A DNA stretch of 64,000 nucleotides from Flavobacterium sp. Root186 (GCF_001428525.1 NZ_LMHW01000015.1:248352-312351); one strand, 5' to 3'; shown: positions 28,124 through 36,263, counted from the first letter of the stretch. The notes: generated from the letters alone by a model not told the origin. Numbers and translations are program-made.

Positions 28124-29548
28124 ATGAAAAACATTAACAAAAAACTTCAAATCTTACTTTTACTGCCGCTTATTGCGATGCAGATAAAATGCGGATCTTC
28201 AAAAAGTGTAGTTGCCAATTCTGGAAAAGCAGAATCATGGATTACAACTACCGATGAATCTTCTAAACTTAAAAAACAGGATGATTTAGTTTTTAGTACC
28301 GAAACTAATCCAAACCAAACCATTGAAGTAAATCCTTCTGAAAAATTTCAAACTATCGAAGGTTTTGGATTTTCGTTAACCGGAGGAAGCGCTCAGACCA
28401 TTTTAAAACTGGATAAAGCAAAAAGAGAAGCATTGCTTCAGGAATTGTTTTCCAGAAAAAATGATGCCATTGGTATAAGTTACCTGCGTATTAGTATTGG
28501 AGCTTCAGATTTGAATGAGAAAGTTTTTTCGTATGATGATATGCCAGAAGGACAAACAGATTTAAAACTGGAGCACTTTAATCTTGGTCCGGATTTAAAT
28601 GATGTGGTACCAGTGCTAAAAGAAATTTTAGCAATAAATCCAAAAATAAAAATTATGGGTTCACCTTGGTCTCCTCCAGTTTGGATGAAAGACAACGGAA
28701 GCTCAAAAGGAGGAAGCCTTCAGCCAAAATATTATCAGGTTTATGCCCAGTATTTTGTAAAATATATTCAGGCAATGAAATCTCACGGAATTGTTATTGA
28801 TGCCATTACACCGCAAAATGAGCCGCTGCATCCTGGAAATAATCCAAGTTTATTAATGCTTGCAGAACAACAGGCAGATTTTATTGGAAATCATTTAGGG
28901 CCAGCTTTCAAAGCAGCAGGAATTAAAACCAAAATTATAGTTTACGATCACAATTGTAATAAACCAGAATATCCTTTAACTATTTTAAAAGATGCAAAAG
29001 CAAACCCATTTGTTGCAGGTTCAGCATTTCACTTATATGAAGGAGATATTAGTGCTTTGACCACAGTTCATGATGCATTTCCAAACAAAGATTTATATTT
29101 TACAGAACAATATACAGGATCAAAAAGCAGTTTTGAAAATGATTTAAAATGGACTGTAAAAAATGTCGTAATTGGTTCAATGCGTAACTGGAGTAAAAAT
29201 GCACTTTCGTGGGGATTAGCAAACGATGAATATTACAAACCATTTACACCAGGCGGATGTTCGACTTGTAAAGGAGCTTTAATGATTGATCAAAATCAAA
29301 ACATTAAGCGTGAAGTCGGTTATTACATTATTGGACATGCTTCTAAATTTGTTCCCGAAGGTTCAGTAAGAATTGGAAGTAATATTGTTGGAAACTTATA
29401 CAATGCAGCTTTCAAAACGCCATCTGGACAAACCGTTTTAATTGTAGAAAACGACGGAACTTCGGCAGAAACATTCAATATCAAATACAATCAAAAACAA
29501 ATTTCAACTACTTTAAACGCTGGTGCAGTTGCAACTTACGTTTGGTAA
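28124..29548 (+). CDS. GH30 endo-beta-1,6-glucanase-type lipoprotein (copy B2)
   Basis: 474-aa paralogue of the GH30 at 22861. Lipobox Cys23 (AMQIKC) followed by GSSKSVV with no acidic residues, unlike copy B1. Acid/base Glu233 in TPQNEPLHPGNNPS and nucleophile Glu328 in LYFTEQY; the loop GGCSTCKGALMI is conserved. It lacks the Pro/Val spacer. It begins 1 nt after the EEP gene and its stop overlaps an upstream in-frame ATG of the GH3 gene. The lack of an acidic export signal could mean periplasmic retention and a second-step role; this is inference. Confidence 0.87.
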   Translation: MKNINKKLQILLLLPLIAMQIKCGSSKSVVANSGKAESWITTTDESSKLKKQDDLVFSTETNPNQTIEVNPSEKFQTIEGFGFSLTGGSAQTILKLDKAKREALLQELFSRKNDAIGISYLRISIGASDLNEKVFSYDDMPEGQTDLKLEHFNLGPDLNDVVPVLKEILAINPKIKIMGSPWSPPVWMKDNGSSKGGSLQPKYYQVYAQYFVKYIQAMKSHGIVIDAITPQNEPLHPGNNPSLLMLAEQQADFIGNHLGPAFKAAGIKTKIIVYDHNCNKPEYPLTILKDAKANPFVAGSAFHLYEGDISALTTVHDAFPNKDLYFTEQYTGSKSSFENDLKWTVKNVVIGSMRNWSKNALSWGLANDEYYKPFTPGGCSTCKGALMIDQNQNIKREVGYYIIGHASKFVPEGSVRIGSNIVGNLYNAAFKTPSGQTVLIVENDGTSAETFNIKYNQKQISTTLNAGAVATYVW

Positions 29549-29562
29549 CCAAAATTAAATAC

Positions 29563-31791
29563 ATGAAAAAAATAACCACATTTGCCTTGTTGATGGTCTC
29601 GTTTTTTGCGGCGGCCCAGCAGCAGACAATAGATCAAAAAGTAAATGATCTGTTGAAGAAAATGACAATTGAAGAAAAAATTGGTCAGCTTAATCAATAC
29701 ACGGGAGATAATCAGGCAACAGGGCCAATTACAATAAACCCTAACAAACAAGCCGAAATCAAACAAGGTTTAATAGGTTCGATGCTAAACATCATCGGAA
29801 CAAAATATACCAGACAATATCAGGAATTGGCAATGCAGTCAAGACTTAAAATTCCGTTGTTATTTGGTCAGGACGTTATTCACGGATACAAAACAACATT
29901 CCCGCTTCCGTTAGCCGAAGCAGCAAGCTGGGATTTACAAGCGATTGAATTAGCGGCTAGAGTTGCAGCTGAAGAAGCTGCTGCAAATGGAATTCACTGG
30001 ACATTTGCACCAATGGTAGACATTAGCCGTGACCCGCGCTGGGGTCGTGTAATGGAAGGTGCAGGAGAAGATACTTACTTAGGATCTAAAATTGCCTATG
30101 CAAGAGTAAAAGGTTTTCAGGGAAATAAATTAGGAGATTTAAACTCTGTTATGGCTTGCGTAAAACACTTTGCAGCATATGGAGCTGGAGTTGGAGGCAG
30201 GGATTATAACTCAGTTGATATGAGCGAAAGAATGCTTCTTGAAACCTATTTACCACCTTTTAAAGCTGCTTTAGACGCTGGAGCAGCAACATTTATGAAT
30301 TCTTTTAATGATTTAAATGGAATTCCTGCAACTGGAAATGCACATTTACAAAGAGATATCTTAAAAGGAAAATGGAACTTTCAGGGATTCGTAGTTTCAG
30401 ACTGGGGTTCAATAGGAGAAATGGTGGCTCACGGTTATTCAAAAGACCTTAAAGAAGCCGCATATTCAGCAATTACAGCAGGAAGTGACATGGATATGGA
30501 AAGTAATGCATACAGATATAATTTAGCACAATTAGTAAAAGAAGGCAGAGTTTCTATCGATTTGGTTGACGATGCTGTAAAACGTATTCTTCGCAAAAAA
30601 TTCGAATTAGGTTTATTTGATGATCCTTACAGATATTCTGATGATAAAAGAGCAGAGAAAGTTTTGGCTAATCCGGCAAATAGAAAAGCAGCACTTGAAG
30701 TAGCTGAAAAAAGTATCGTTTTATTGAAAAATGAAAACCAGACTTTGCCAATTTCTAAAAGTGTAAAAACAATTGCTTTTATTGGCCCAATGGTAAAAGA
30801 ATACAAAGCCAATATGGGATTCTGGTCTGTAGAACTTCCAGATGTAAATTATGATAAATGGGTAGTTTCACAATGGGATGGGGTACAAAATAAAGTGGGC
30901 AAAAACACAAAATTACTTTATGCAAAAGGCTGTGAAGTTGACGGCGATAATAAAGATGGTTTTGCCGAAGCAGTTGAAACCGCTAAACAAGCAGATGTTG
31001 TAATCTTGAGTATTGGTGAAAGACGTGACATGAGTGGTGAAGCAAAAAGCCGAAGCGATCTTCATTTACCAGGCGTTCAGGAAGATTTGGTAAAAGCAAT
31101 TCAGGCAACCGGAAAACCAGTTGTAGTTTTAATAAATGCAGGAAGACCACTTGTTTTCAATTGGACAGCAGATAACGTTCCTGCAATTGTGTACACTTGG
31201 TGGTTAGGAACTGAAGCAGGAAACGCAATTGCCAATGTTTTATTTGGAGATTACAATCCGTCAGGAAAACTGCCAATAACTTTCCCAAGAGAAGTTGGTC
31301 AAATTCCAATTTATTACAATCATTTTAGTACAGGAAGGCCAGCTAAAGACGAAAATGCTACAAACTATGTTTCAGCTTATATCGATTTAAAAAACTCTCC
31401 TAAATTTCCTTTCGGATACGGTTTGAGTTATACAAAATTTGATTATTCTGGTTTGAAACTTTCTTCGACAAAAATCAAAAGCAGCGAAACAATTAAAGTT
31501 TCATTTCAATTGTCAAATGTTGGAAAAGTTGCTGGAGAAGAAGTAGTTCAGCTATATTTAAAAGATAAATTTGGATCAGTAGTTCGTCCGGTTTTAGAAC
31601 TAAGAGATTTCCAAAAAGTGAAATTGAATGCAGGAGAAACTAAAACAATCGAATTTACAATCGACAAAGAAAAACTTTCTTTCTACAATGATAAATTAGA
31701 GTGGACTGCTGAGCCGGGAGATTTTGAAGTAATGATTGGAGCTTCGTCAGCAGATATTAAACTAAAATCAGATTTTGAATTAGTACAGTAA
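29563..31791 (+). CDS. bglX: GH3 beta-glucosidase, BglX-type
   Basis: 742-aa periplasmic exo-acting beta-glucosidase releasing glucose from oligosaccharides. An ATG at 29542 (overlapping the previous gene) is open, but the ATG at 29563 starts a proper signal peptide (MKKITTFALLMVSFFAAAQ). GH3 N-terminal barrel with nucleophile Asp280 in GFVVSDWGS, KHFAAYG and RDPRWGRVMEG substrate-site motifs, GH3 C-terminal domain (about 385-610) and a terminal fibronectin-III-like domain (VQLYLKDKFGSV). Last gene of the PUL; glucose is the expected end product. Confidence 0.93.
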   Translation: MKKITTFALLMVSFFAAAQQQTIDQKVNDLLKKMTIEEKIGQLNQYTGDNQATGPITINPNKQAEIKQGLIGSMLNIIGTKYTRQYQELAMQSRLKIPLLFGQDVIHGYKTTFPLPLAEAASWDLQAIELAARVAAEEAAANGIHWTFAPMVDISRDPRWGRVMEGAGEDTYLGSKIAYARVKGFQGNKLGDLNSVMACVKHFAAYGAGVGGRDYNSVDMSERMLLETYLPPFKAALDAGAATFMNSFNDLNGIPATGNAHLQRDILKGKWNFQGFVVSDWGSIGEMVAHGYSKDLKEAAYSAITAGSDMDMESNAYRYNLAQLVKEGRVSIDLVDDAVKRILRKKFELGLFDDPYRYSDDKRAEKVLANPANRKAALEVAEKSIVLLKNENQTLPISKSVKTIAFIGPMVKEYKANMGFWSVELPDVNYDKWVVSQWDGVQNKVGKNTKLLYAKGCEVDGDNKDGFAEAVETAKQADVVILSIGERRDMSGEAKSRSDLHLPGVQEDLVKAIQATGKPVVVLINAGRPLVFNWTADNVPAIVYTWWLGTEAGNAIANVLFGDYNPSGKLPITFPREVGQIPIYYNHFSTGRPAKDENATNYVSAYIDLKNSPKFPFGYGLSYTKFDYSGLKLSSTKIKSSETIKVSFQLSNVGKVAGEEVVQLYLKDKFGSVVRPVLELRDFQKVKLNAGETKTIEFTIDKEKLSFYNDKLEWTAEPGDFEVMIGASSADIKLKSDFELVQ

Positions 31792-31808
31792 TATAGAATG
31801 TCAATTAA

Positions 31809-31880
31809 AATTGGCGTTATGGATTTTATAAAGTTTTGAATTATTTCAAAACAGTATGTATAAAATCCATAGCGCCAATT
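31809..31880. terminator. Fold-back hairpin shared by the PUL end and the 85-aa gene
   Basis: A 22-bp inverted repeat, arms 31809-31830 and 31859-31880, with a single mismatch. The loop itself contains a second palindrome (GTTTTGAA and TTTCAAAAC). The right arm lies within the last codons of the minus-strand gene and its stop is in the loop. It can act as a terminator on both strands, although no long T-run follows. Confidence 0.6.
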
Positions 31881-32098
31881 CCTTTATAAGATGCATACAA
31901 AGCTTTATCAAAAGCTTCGCGTTTTGCTTTTTTATCCTTTGCTTCCGTTTTAACGATCATTTCGTTAAAAATTCTTTCCTGTTCTTCACTGTATTTTAGC
32001 GAAGCTTCTAAAAGATAAGTCTTAGAAACAAATCCGAAGGAAGTCCAGATTTTCGATCTAATTTTTTTGTTTATATTTTTTAGCGGATTGACACTCAT
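31841..32098 (-). CDS. Hypothetical small basic protein
   Basis: 85 aa, no recognised family. Highly charged and probably all helical (KYSEEQERIFNEMIVKTEAKDKKAKREAFDKALYASYKG), with no signal peptide and no Cys. It stands alone between the PUL and the NUDIX regulator and is divergent from the latter. Its 3' end is one arm of a long fold-back hairpin. Codon use looks normal, which supports a real gene, but there is no functional clue. Confidence 0.6.
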   Translation of the reverse strand: MSVNPLKNINKKIRSKIWTSFGFVSKTYLLEASLKYSEEQERIFNEMIVKTEAKDKKAKREAFDKALYASYKGIGAMDFIHTVLK

Positions 32099-32385
32099 AA
32101 TCTCGTTTATTAAATTTCAATTCTCTATTTATCTACAGAATACAAAGTTAATAATTTGTAATCTTTTTCTTTCTTAATATTTCTGTTTTAACAATTTGTT
32201 GTTCAAATGTGTTATTATGACGCAATGTACTTATTTTTTCAATCCATTTCGTAATTTTAACTAAAATTGTGATTTGTACACTTTTGATTTTTTCAATACT
32301 TATTTATTTTATAAAGACGTGCTTTTTATAAAAATGTAACAGTTTTGAAAAATAAAAGTAAATTGCAAGTTTAATAAGAACTCAA

Positions 32386-33141
32386 ATGCTGAAATTTATT
32401 ATAGAAAATAACGAGAATTACCAGCCGGGACTTTCCATTGATTGCGTTATTTTTGGGTTTCATGATAATCAATTAAAAGTTTTGCTGATTAAAGTTCCGC
32501 ACAGTGAAAAGTGGTCTTTACCGGGTGGGTTTATTCCGGTAGATCAGGATATTGATACAGCAGCAGTTACTGTTTTAAATGAAAGGACCGGAGTAGAAGG
32601 TGTTTTTTTAAGACAGTTTGCAGCATTTGGAAAAATTAAACGAAATGATGACCATTTTGGAAAAGAGGTTCTAAAATATTTAGATATCGATCCCGAAAAA
32701 GGTAAATGGCTAACACGTCGTTTTGTAACAATTGGTTATTATGCTTTGGTCGATTTTTTGAAAATTGTCCCAAACCGAATAAATTCTAACGAAATAATTG
32801 AATGGATTGATCATAAAGAGGTTCCTGAACTCATTTTAGATCACAAAGAAATCCTTGATAAAGCTCTTGATACATTAAGAACAGAATTAAATTTAATGCC
32901 TGTTGGATATAATTTATTGCCGGAAAAATTTACAATGCCCGAACTGCAAAAATTGTATGAAACGATTCTGGACAAAAAACTAGACAGAAGAAATTTTATG
33001 CGAAAAATAACCAACATAGGAATTCTGACGAAATTGGATGAAAAGAAAAATAATGTAGCACATAAAGCGCCAAACTTATATTCTTTTGATAAAGAGAAAT
33101 ACGATGAAGTTTTAAAAAATGGATTGAATCAAGGCTGGTAA
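32386..33141 (+). CDS. NUDIX-domain transcriptional regulator (NrtR/AraR-like)
   Basis: 251 aa. An N-terminal NUDIX-fold domain (about 15-150; SIDCVIFGFHDNQLKVLLIKV, WSLPGGFIPV) is followed by a winged-helix C-terminus (about 165-245; FTMPELQKLYETILDKKLDRRNF), the layout of NrtR/AraR-type repressors. The NUDIX box is degenerate: after GGFIPVDQDIDTAA the expected REXXEE reads VLNERTG, so the domain is probably a ligand sensor without hydrolase activity. Members of this family control NAD or sugar-catabolic genes; the target here is not evident. The 287 nt upstream hold no other gene. Confidence 0.8.
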   Translation: MLKFIIENNENYQPGLSIDCVIFGFHDNQLKVLLIKVPHSEKWSLPGGFIPVDQDIDTAAVTVLNERTGVEGVFLRQFAAFGKIKRNDDHFGKEVLKYLDIDPEKGKWLTRRFVTIGYYALVDFLKIVPNRINSNEIIEWIDHKEVPELILDHKEILDKALDTLRTELNLMPVGYNLLPEKFTMPELQKLYETILDKKLDRRNFMRKITNIGILTKLDEKKNNVAHKAPNLYSFDKEKYDEVLKNGLNQGW

Positions 33142-33170
33142 ATAAAGGTCTAACTTTAAAATTTACAATT

Positions 33171-33494
33171 ATGGTTTCTTTTGAAGATTTTAGAAAAGCA
33201 GCTTTATCCTTTGAAAATGCAGTTGAAGAACCACATTTTGAGAAAACCTCTTTTAGGGTAAATAAAAAGATATTTGCCACTTTTGATGAAAAAAACAATC
33301 GAGCAGTTTTGAAATTAAACGAAATTGATCAATCTGTTTTTTGTGCTTCAAGCGAAATGATTTTTTATCCAATTCCAAATAAATGGGGAAAACAAGGCTG
33401 GACCATTGTAGAACTTTCGAAAGTTCGGCCCGAAATGTTTGAAGATGCATTAAAACTTTCCTACCAAAATGTTGCTCTAAAAAAGAAGAAATAA
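33171..33494 (+). CDS. MmcQ/YjbR family protein
   Basis: 107-aa MmcQ/YjbR (CyaY-like fold) protein: FRKAALSFENAVEEPHFEKTSFRVNKKIFATF at the N-terminus and the WGKQGWTIVELSKV block in the second half. Family members are described as double-wing DNA-binding-like proteins of uncertain function. It follows the NUDIX regulator by 29 nt on the same strand and converges on the alkB-like gene with 2 nt between the stops. Proximity to the alkylation-repair genes may be chance. Confidence 0.8.
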   Translation: MVSFEDFRKAALSFENAVEEPHFEKTSFRVNKKIFATFDEKNNRAVLKLNEIDQSVFCASSEMIFYPIPNKWGKQGWTIVELSKVRPEMFEDALKLSYQNVALKKKK

Positions 33495-33496
33495 AT

Positions 33497-34105
33497 CTAC
33501 CTTACAATAGTTCTAAAAGTCAAATTTACTCTTGGTTTTTGAGTGGTTTTGGTTGGCGGCAGACGATGTAGCCAATACGTCTGAGTTTCGTCTTTCATAA
33601 CCAATAAACTGCCATGTTCTAAAATTAAAGAAACCGTTTCTTTCGTCTCTTTATGTTTGAAAGCAAATTTGCGTTCAGCTCCAAAGCTTACTGAACCAAT
33701 GGCGCCATTCTTTTTCAAATCTTTTTCAGCATCGCTGTGCCAAGCCATTCCTTCGTCGCCAGAATGATATAAGTTTAATAGGCAGGAATTGAAGGTTTCT
33801 CCAGTTTCAGTTTCAATTATTTTCTTTAATTGCAATAATTCTTTCGTCCACGGAAGTGCTTTTTTGGTGGTATTCGAATACGTATATTCAAATTCCTGAT
33901 TGCCGTACCAAGCCACTTTTCTTTTAGTCAAAATTAATTTTCCAAAGATTACAGCTTCATCATTTTTCCATTCAATTGTATTCAATAAAATATCTAAATA
34001 ACGATTAGAATCTTCCCTCGAAAATAATTTTCCGTAATAATTTACAGTCCCATTTTTTGGAAGTAAGTTCGTTGTTTCGTTTATTTCAGGATTAAATAAG
34101 TCCAT
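33497..34105 (-). CDS. alkB: AlkB-like 2-oxoglutarate/Fe(II) DNA-repair dioxygenase
   Basis: 202-aa oxidative demethylase of the AlkB family, repairing 1-methyladenine and 3-methylcytosine. The Fe ligands are in WHSDAE (His, Asp) and YWLHRLP (His), the 2-oxoglutarate-binding Arg pair is in PRVNLTFRTIV, and the nucleotide-recognition lid (RKVAWYGNQEFEYTYSN) is present. This resembles the ALKBH2/3-type short bacterial branch. It overlaps the end of the upstream Ada-domain gene by 14 nt, indicating coupled expression. Last gene of the minus-strand alkylation-repair cluster. Confidence 0.92.
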   Translation of the reverse strand: MDLFNPEINETTNLLPKNGTVNYYGKLFSREDSNRYLDILLNTIEWKNDEAVIFGKLILTKRKVAWYGNQEFEYTYSNTTKKALPWTKELLQLKKIIETETGETFNSCLLNLYHSGDEGMAWHSDAEKDLKKNGAIGSVSFGAERKFAFKHKETKETVSLILEHGSLLVMKDETQTYWLHRLPPTKTTQKPRVNLTFRTIVR

Positions 34106-34337
34106 TTTTCCAATTTAAATATTCGGGTTTCATACAATGTCCGCAAGGTCTGAAACCGTTTTGTTTTGCTTCATTTTCAGAAGAAAAGAAAACCCGATTT
34201 TCACGTTTCATTCTTTTTCCGGAAGAACATTTCAGCGTTCCATAAATTTTTAACTTCTGGTTTCCACCAAAGCAAATCTCCGCATTTTTAATTTTATTTC
34301 GAAGATCTGAATCTGAAATTTCACAATGTTTTACCAT
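34092..34337 (-). CDS. Stand-alone Ada metal-binding domain protein
   Basis: 81 aa from the ATG at 34337. The frame is open upstream to 34427, but that extension would translate a dispersed palindrome and is rejected. The core matches the N-terminal zinc domain of Ada: KIYGTLKC, RENRVFFSSENEAKQNGFRPCGHC. In Ada this domain accepts methyl groups from phosphotriesters and switches on the regulon. Cys37, Cys65 and Cys68 fit three of the four zinc ligands; the CxxxC pair is not complete, and Cys5 or Cys22 would have to supply the fourth. The HTH and methyltransferase parts are encoded separately at 35300-36148. Confidence 0.75.
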   Translation of the reverse strand: MVKHCEISDSDLRNKIKNAEICFGGNQKLKIYGTLKCSSGKRMKRENRVFFSSENEAKQNGFRPCGHCMKPEYLNWKNGLI

Positions 34338-34358
34338 TTTATTTTTAAGATTTTTTTT

Positions 34359-34390
34359 CTGTAGAGACGCACTGCTGTGCGTCTCTACAG
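34359..34390. repeat. REP-like palindrome, copy 1
   Basis: A perfect inverted repeat with 14-nt arms (CTGTAGAGACGCAC) and the loop TGCT, placed between the 2OG-oxygenase gene and the Ada-domain gene. It shares the core AGACGCAC, four-base loop, GTGCGTCT with copies at 35170, 35238 and 61940. Confidence 0.85.
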
Positions 34391-34410
34391 ATATTGCATG
34401 TCTATAAATT

Positions 34411-35124
34411 TTACGATAAAGCATCATGGAAAATAATTCCTAATGTATATCTTTCGCCCGAATGAACTTCGCTAACCCCATGTTTCATATTCACCCGATA
34501 ATATCCTTTTGTCCCTTTTACAGGTCTAAAATTGGTTGTAAAAACCAAAATATCACCTTTTCTAGGTTTCAAAACAATAGCTTTTGACTGCGCTCTGGGC
34601 GTTAGTTGTGTCAATACAAATTCGCCTCCTGTAAAATCTTCATCAGGTTCAGAGAGAAAAAGTACAATTTGAATGGGAAAATAAATATCGCCATATAAAT
34701 CCTGATGTAAAGTATTAAAGCCGCTCTTGCCGTATTTTAAAATTAAAACAGTCGCTTTAAATTGGTTGTTATCATGACATTGTTTTAATAATTCATCGTG
34801 TTTATCAGGAAAAACAGTGTTGATATTCAATGCTTTAATCCACGAATTTGCAATAGGAGCTAATTTTGGATAAATCGAAGAACGTATGTTTTGAATTAAA
34901 TCGGGCAGGGGATAATTGAAATATTTATATTCGCCCAAACCAAACCGATAACGTTCCATAACGACCGTTTTTCGGTATAAATTTGGATTATCATAATCGA
35001 ATTTTAAATCTTCACATTGTTCATCATTGAGTACATTCGGAATAATAGCAAAGCCATTTTCGTGCATAGATTCGGTGATGCTTTCCCAATTTTGAGAAGC
35101 AATTTTTGATTGTATATTTTGCAT
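34411..35124 (-). CDS. 2OG-Fe(II) oxygenase (prolyl-hydroxylase-like) linked to alkylation repair
   Basis: 237-aa double-stranded beta-helix oxygenase. Fe ligands: His and Asp in LHQDLYGDIYFP and the distal His in VNMKHGVSEVHSG; the 2-oxoglutarate Arg is in GERYTLGIIF. The middle carries PRKGDILVFTTNFRPVKG. It resembles the uncharacterised COG3826-type proteins often found beside ada and alkB in proteobacteria. It lies between the two halves of a split Ada system on the same strand. Substrate unknown; protein or nucleic-acid hydroxylation in the adaptive response is inferred from context. Confidence 0.82.
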   Translation of the reverse strand: MQNIQSKIASQNWESITESMHENGFAIIPNVLNDEQCEDLKFDYDNPNLYRKTVVMERYRFGLGEYKYFNYPLPDLIQNIRSSIYPKLAPIANSWIKALNINTVFPDKHDELLKQCHDNNQFKATVLILKYGKSGFNTLHQDLYGDIYFPIQIVLFLSEPDEDFTGGEFVLTQLTPRAQSKAIVLKPRKGDILVFTTNFRPVKGTKGYYRVNMKHGVSEVHSGERYTLGIIFHDALS

Positions 35125-35165
35125 AAATGTTTAAATAAAGATTGATTTTTTGGCAAAGCGTATCC

Positions 35166-35193
35166 GGAGAGACGCACAACAGTGCGTCTACAC
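35166..35193. repeat. REP-like palindrome, copy 2
   Basis: AGACGCAC at 35170-35177, loop AACA, GTGCGTCT at 35182-35189, in the gap between the 2OG-oxygenase gene and the AraC-MGMT gene. Confidence 0.8.
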
Positions 35194-35235
35194 AAAGATT
35201 GTCGACATCGTTAATTCGGGACGAAATACATAACG

Positions 35236-35262
35236 TTAGACACACTGCTGTGCGTCTGTACA
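35236..35262. repeat. REP-like palindrome, copy 3
   Basis: AGACACAC at 35238-35245, loop TGCT, GTGCGTCT at 35250-35257. One arm has a G-to-A change. It lies 48 bp from copy 2 in the same intergenic gap. Confidence 0.75.
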
Positions 35263-35299
35263 TATATATTGGGTGTATTATATTAGGTGTAAATTATAA

Positions 35300-36148
35300 T
35301 TATGGATTTATTTGAGCGCCTTCCCAGCCAATGATTGCTGTTTTTCTAGTATTTCCCCACATATAACCGCCAAAGATTCCAGAAGATTGAATGACGCGGT
35401 GACACGGAATTAAAAACGCGACAGGATTACTGCCAATTGCAGTTCCAACAGCGCGGGAAGCATTTGGTTTTTGAATTTGATGTGCAATAGTTCCATAAGT
35501 AGAAAGCTGCCCCATCGGAATTTTTAATAAAGCTTCCCAAACTTTTAGTTGAAAATCAGTTCCTTTTAAGTGCAGTTTTATTTCAGATAATTTACTCCAG
35601 TCATTTTGAAAAATAAAAAGTGCATTTTGTTGTGCTAAATCCAGTTTTCTGGTAAAAGCTGCATTTGGAAATTTATTTTTTAAATCATTAAACCCGCTAG
35701 CTTCATCTTCGGCGAAAGCCATAAAACAAACACCTTTTTGAGTTGAAGCTACAATAATATTCCCAAACGGACTTTCGGCGAAACTGTAGTTTATTTCCAG
35801 ATTTTTTCCGCCATTTTTGTATTCGGCCGGGGTCATTCCTTCAATATTTACAAATAAATCGTGAAGCCGGCTGGTGCCAGAAAGCCCCGTTTCGTAAGCT
35901 GTTTCAGAAATAGTTGCCTGATTTTCTTTGAGTAATTTTTTGGCGTGCTCTAAACTTGTATACTGCAAAAACTTCTTCGGACTTGTTCCTGCCCAATCGC
36001 TAAAAAGCCTCTGAAAGTGAAACGGACTCAAATGCACTTTCTCTGCAACCTCATCAAGATTGGGCTGTTCCTTAAAATTTGCTTTAATATAATCGATGGC
36101 ATCTGCAATACGATTATAATTGATGTTTTCCTGTGTGTTCATTTTCAT
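35300..36148 (-). CDS. AraC-type HTH fused to O6-methylguanine-DNA methyltransferase (Ada without zinc domain)
   Basis: 282 aa. An AraC-family HTH (about 14-112; NLDEVAEKVHLSPFHFQRLFSDWAG) is followed by the suicide methyltransferase (about 118-280) with acceptor Cys249 in IPCHRV, the Asn hinge-type motif ASRAVGTAIGSNPV and GGYMWG. It repairs O6-methylguanine and probably activates its own cluster. E. coli Ada has a further N-terminal phosphotriester zinc domain; here that part is a separate small protein 1 kb downstream. First gene of the minus-strand repair cluster. Upstream lie dispersed repeats but no further gene until the SMR exporter. Confidence 0.92.
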   Translation of the reverse strand: MKMNTQENINYNRIADAIDYIKANFKEQPNLDEVAEKVHLSPFHFQRLFSDWAGTSPKKFLQYTSLEHAKKLLKENQATISETAYETGLSGTSRLHDLFVNIEGMTPAEYKNGGKNLEINYSFAESPFGNIIVASTQKGVCFMAFAEDEASGFNDLKNKFPNAAFTRKLDLAQQNALFIFQNDWSKLSEIKLHLKGTDFQLKVWEALLKIPMGQLSTYGTIAHQIQKPNASRAVGTAIGSNPVAFLIPCHRVIQSSGIFGGYMWGNTRKTAIIGWEGAQINP

Positions 36149-36263
36149 TCAATTTTATAAGGCAAATATCGATTGGTTTTTGCAGATATAAAATCCGAAA
36201 CTTGCTTTGTTTTTTTAACCGCAAAGAGCGCTAAGGTTTTCGCAAAGGACACTAAGTTTTTTT

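Noticed and set aside
33171..33494. MmcQ/YjbR gene as a member of the repair operon
   Set aside because: It lies on the opposite strand, convergent to alkB, and downstream of the NUDIX regulator.
34338..34427. Longer start of the Ada-domain gene
   Set aside because: It would translate the REP-like palindrome at 34359-34390 and overlap the upstream gene.
35004..35263. Two short minus-strand ORFs around the palindromes
   Set aside because: They are out of frame with the 2OG-oxygenase gene and owe their length to repeat DNA; no family resemblance.
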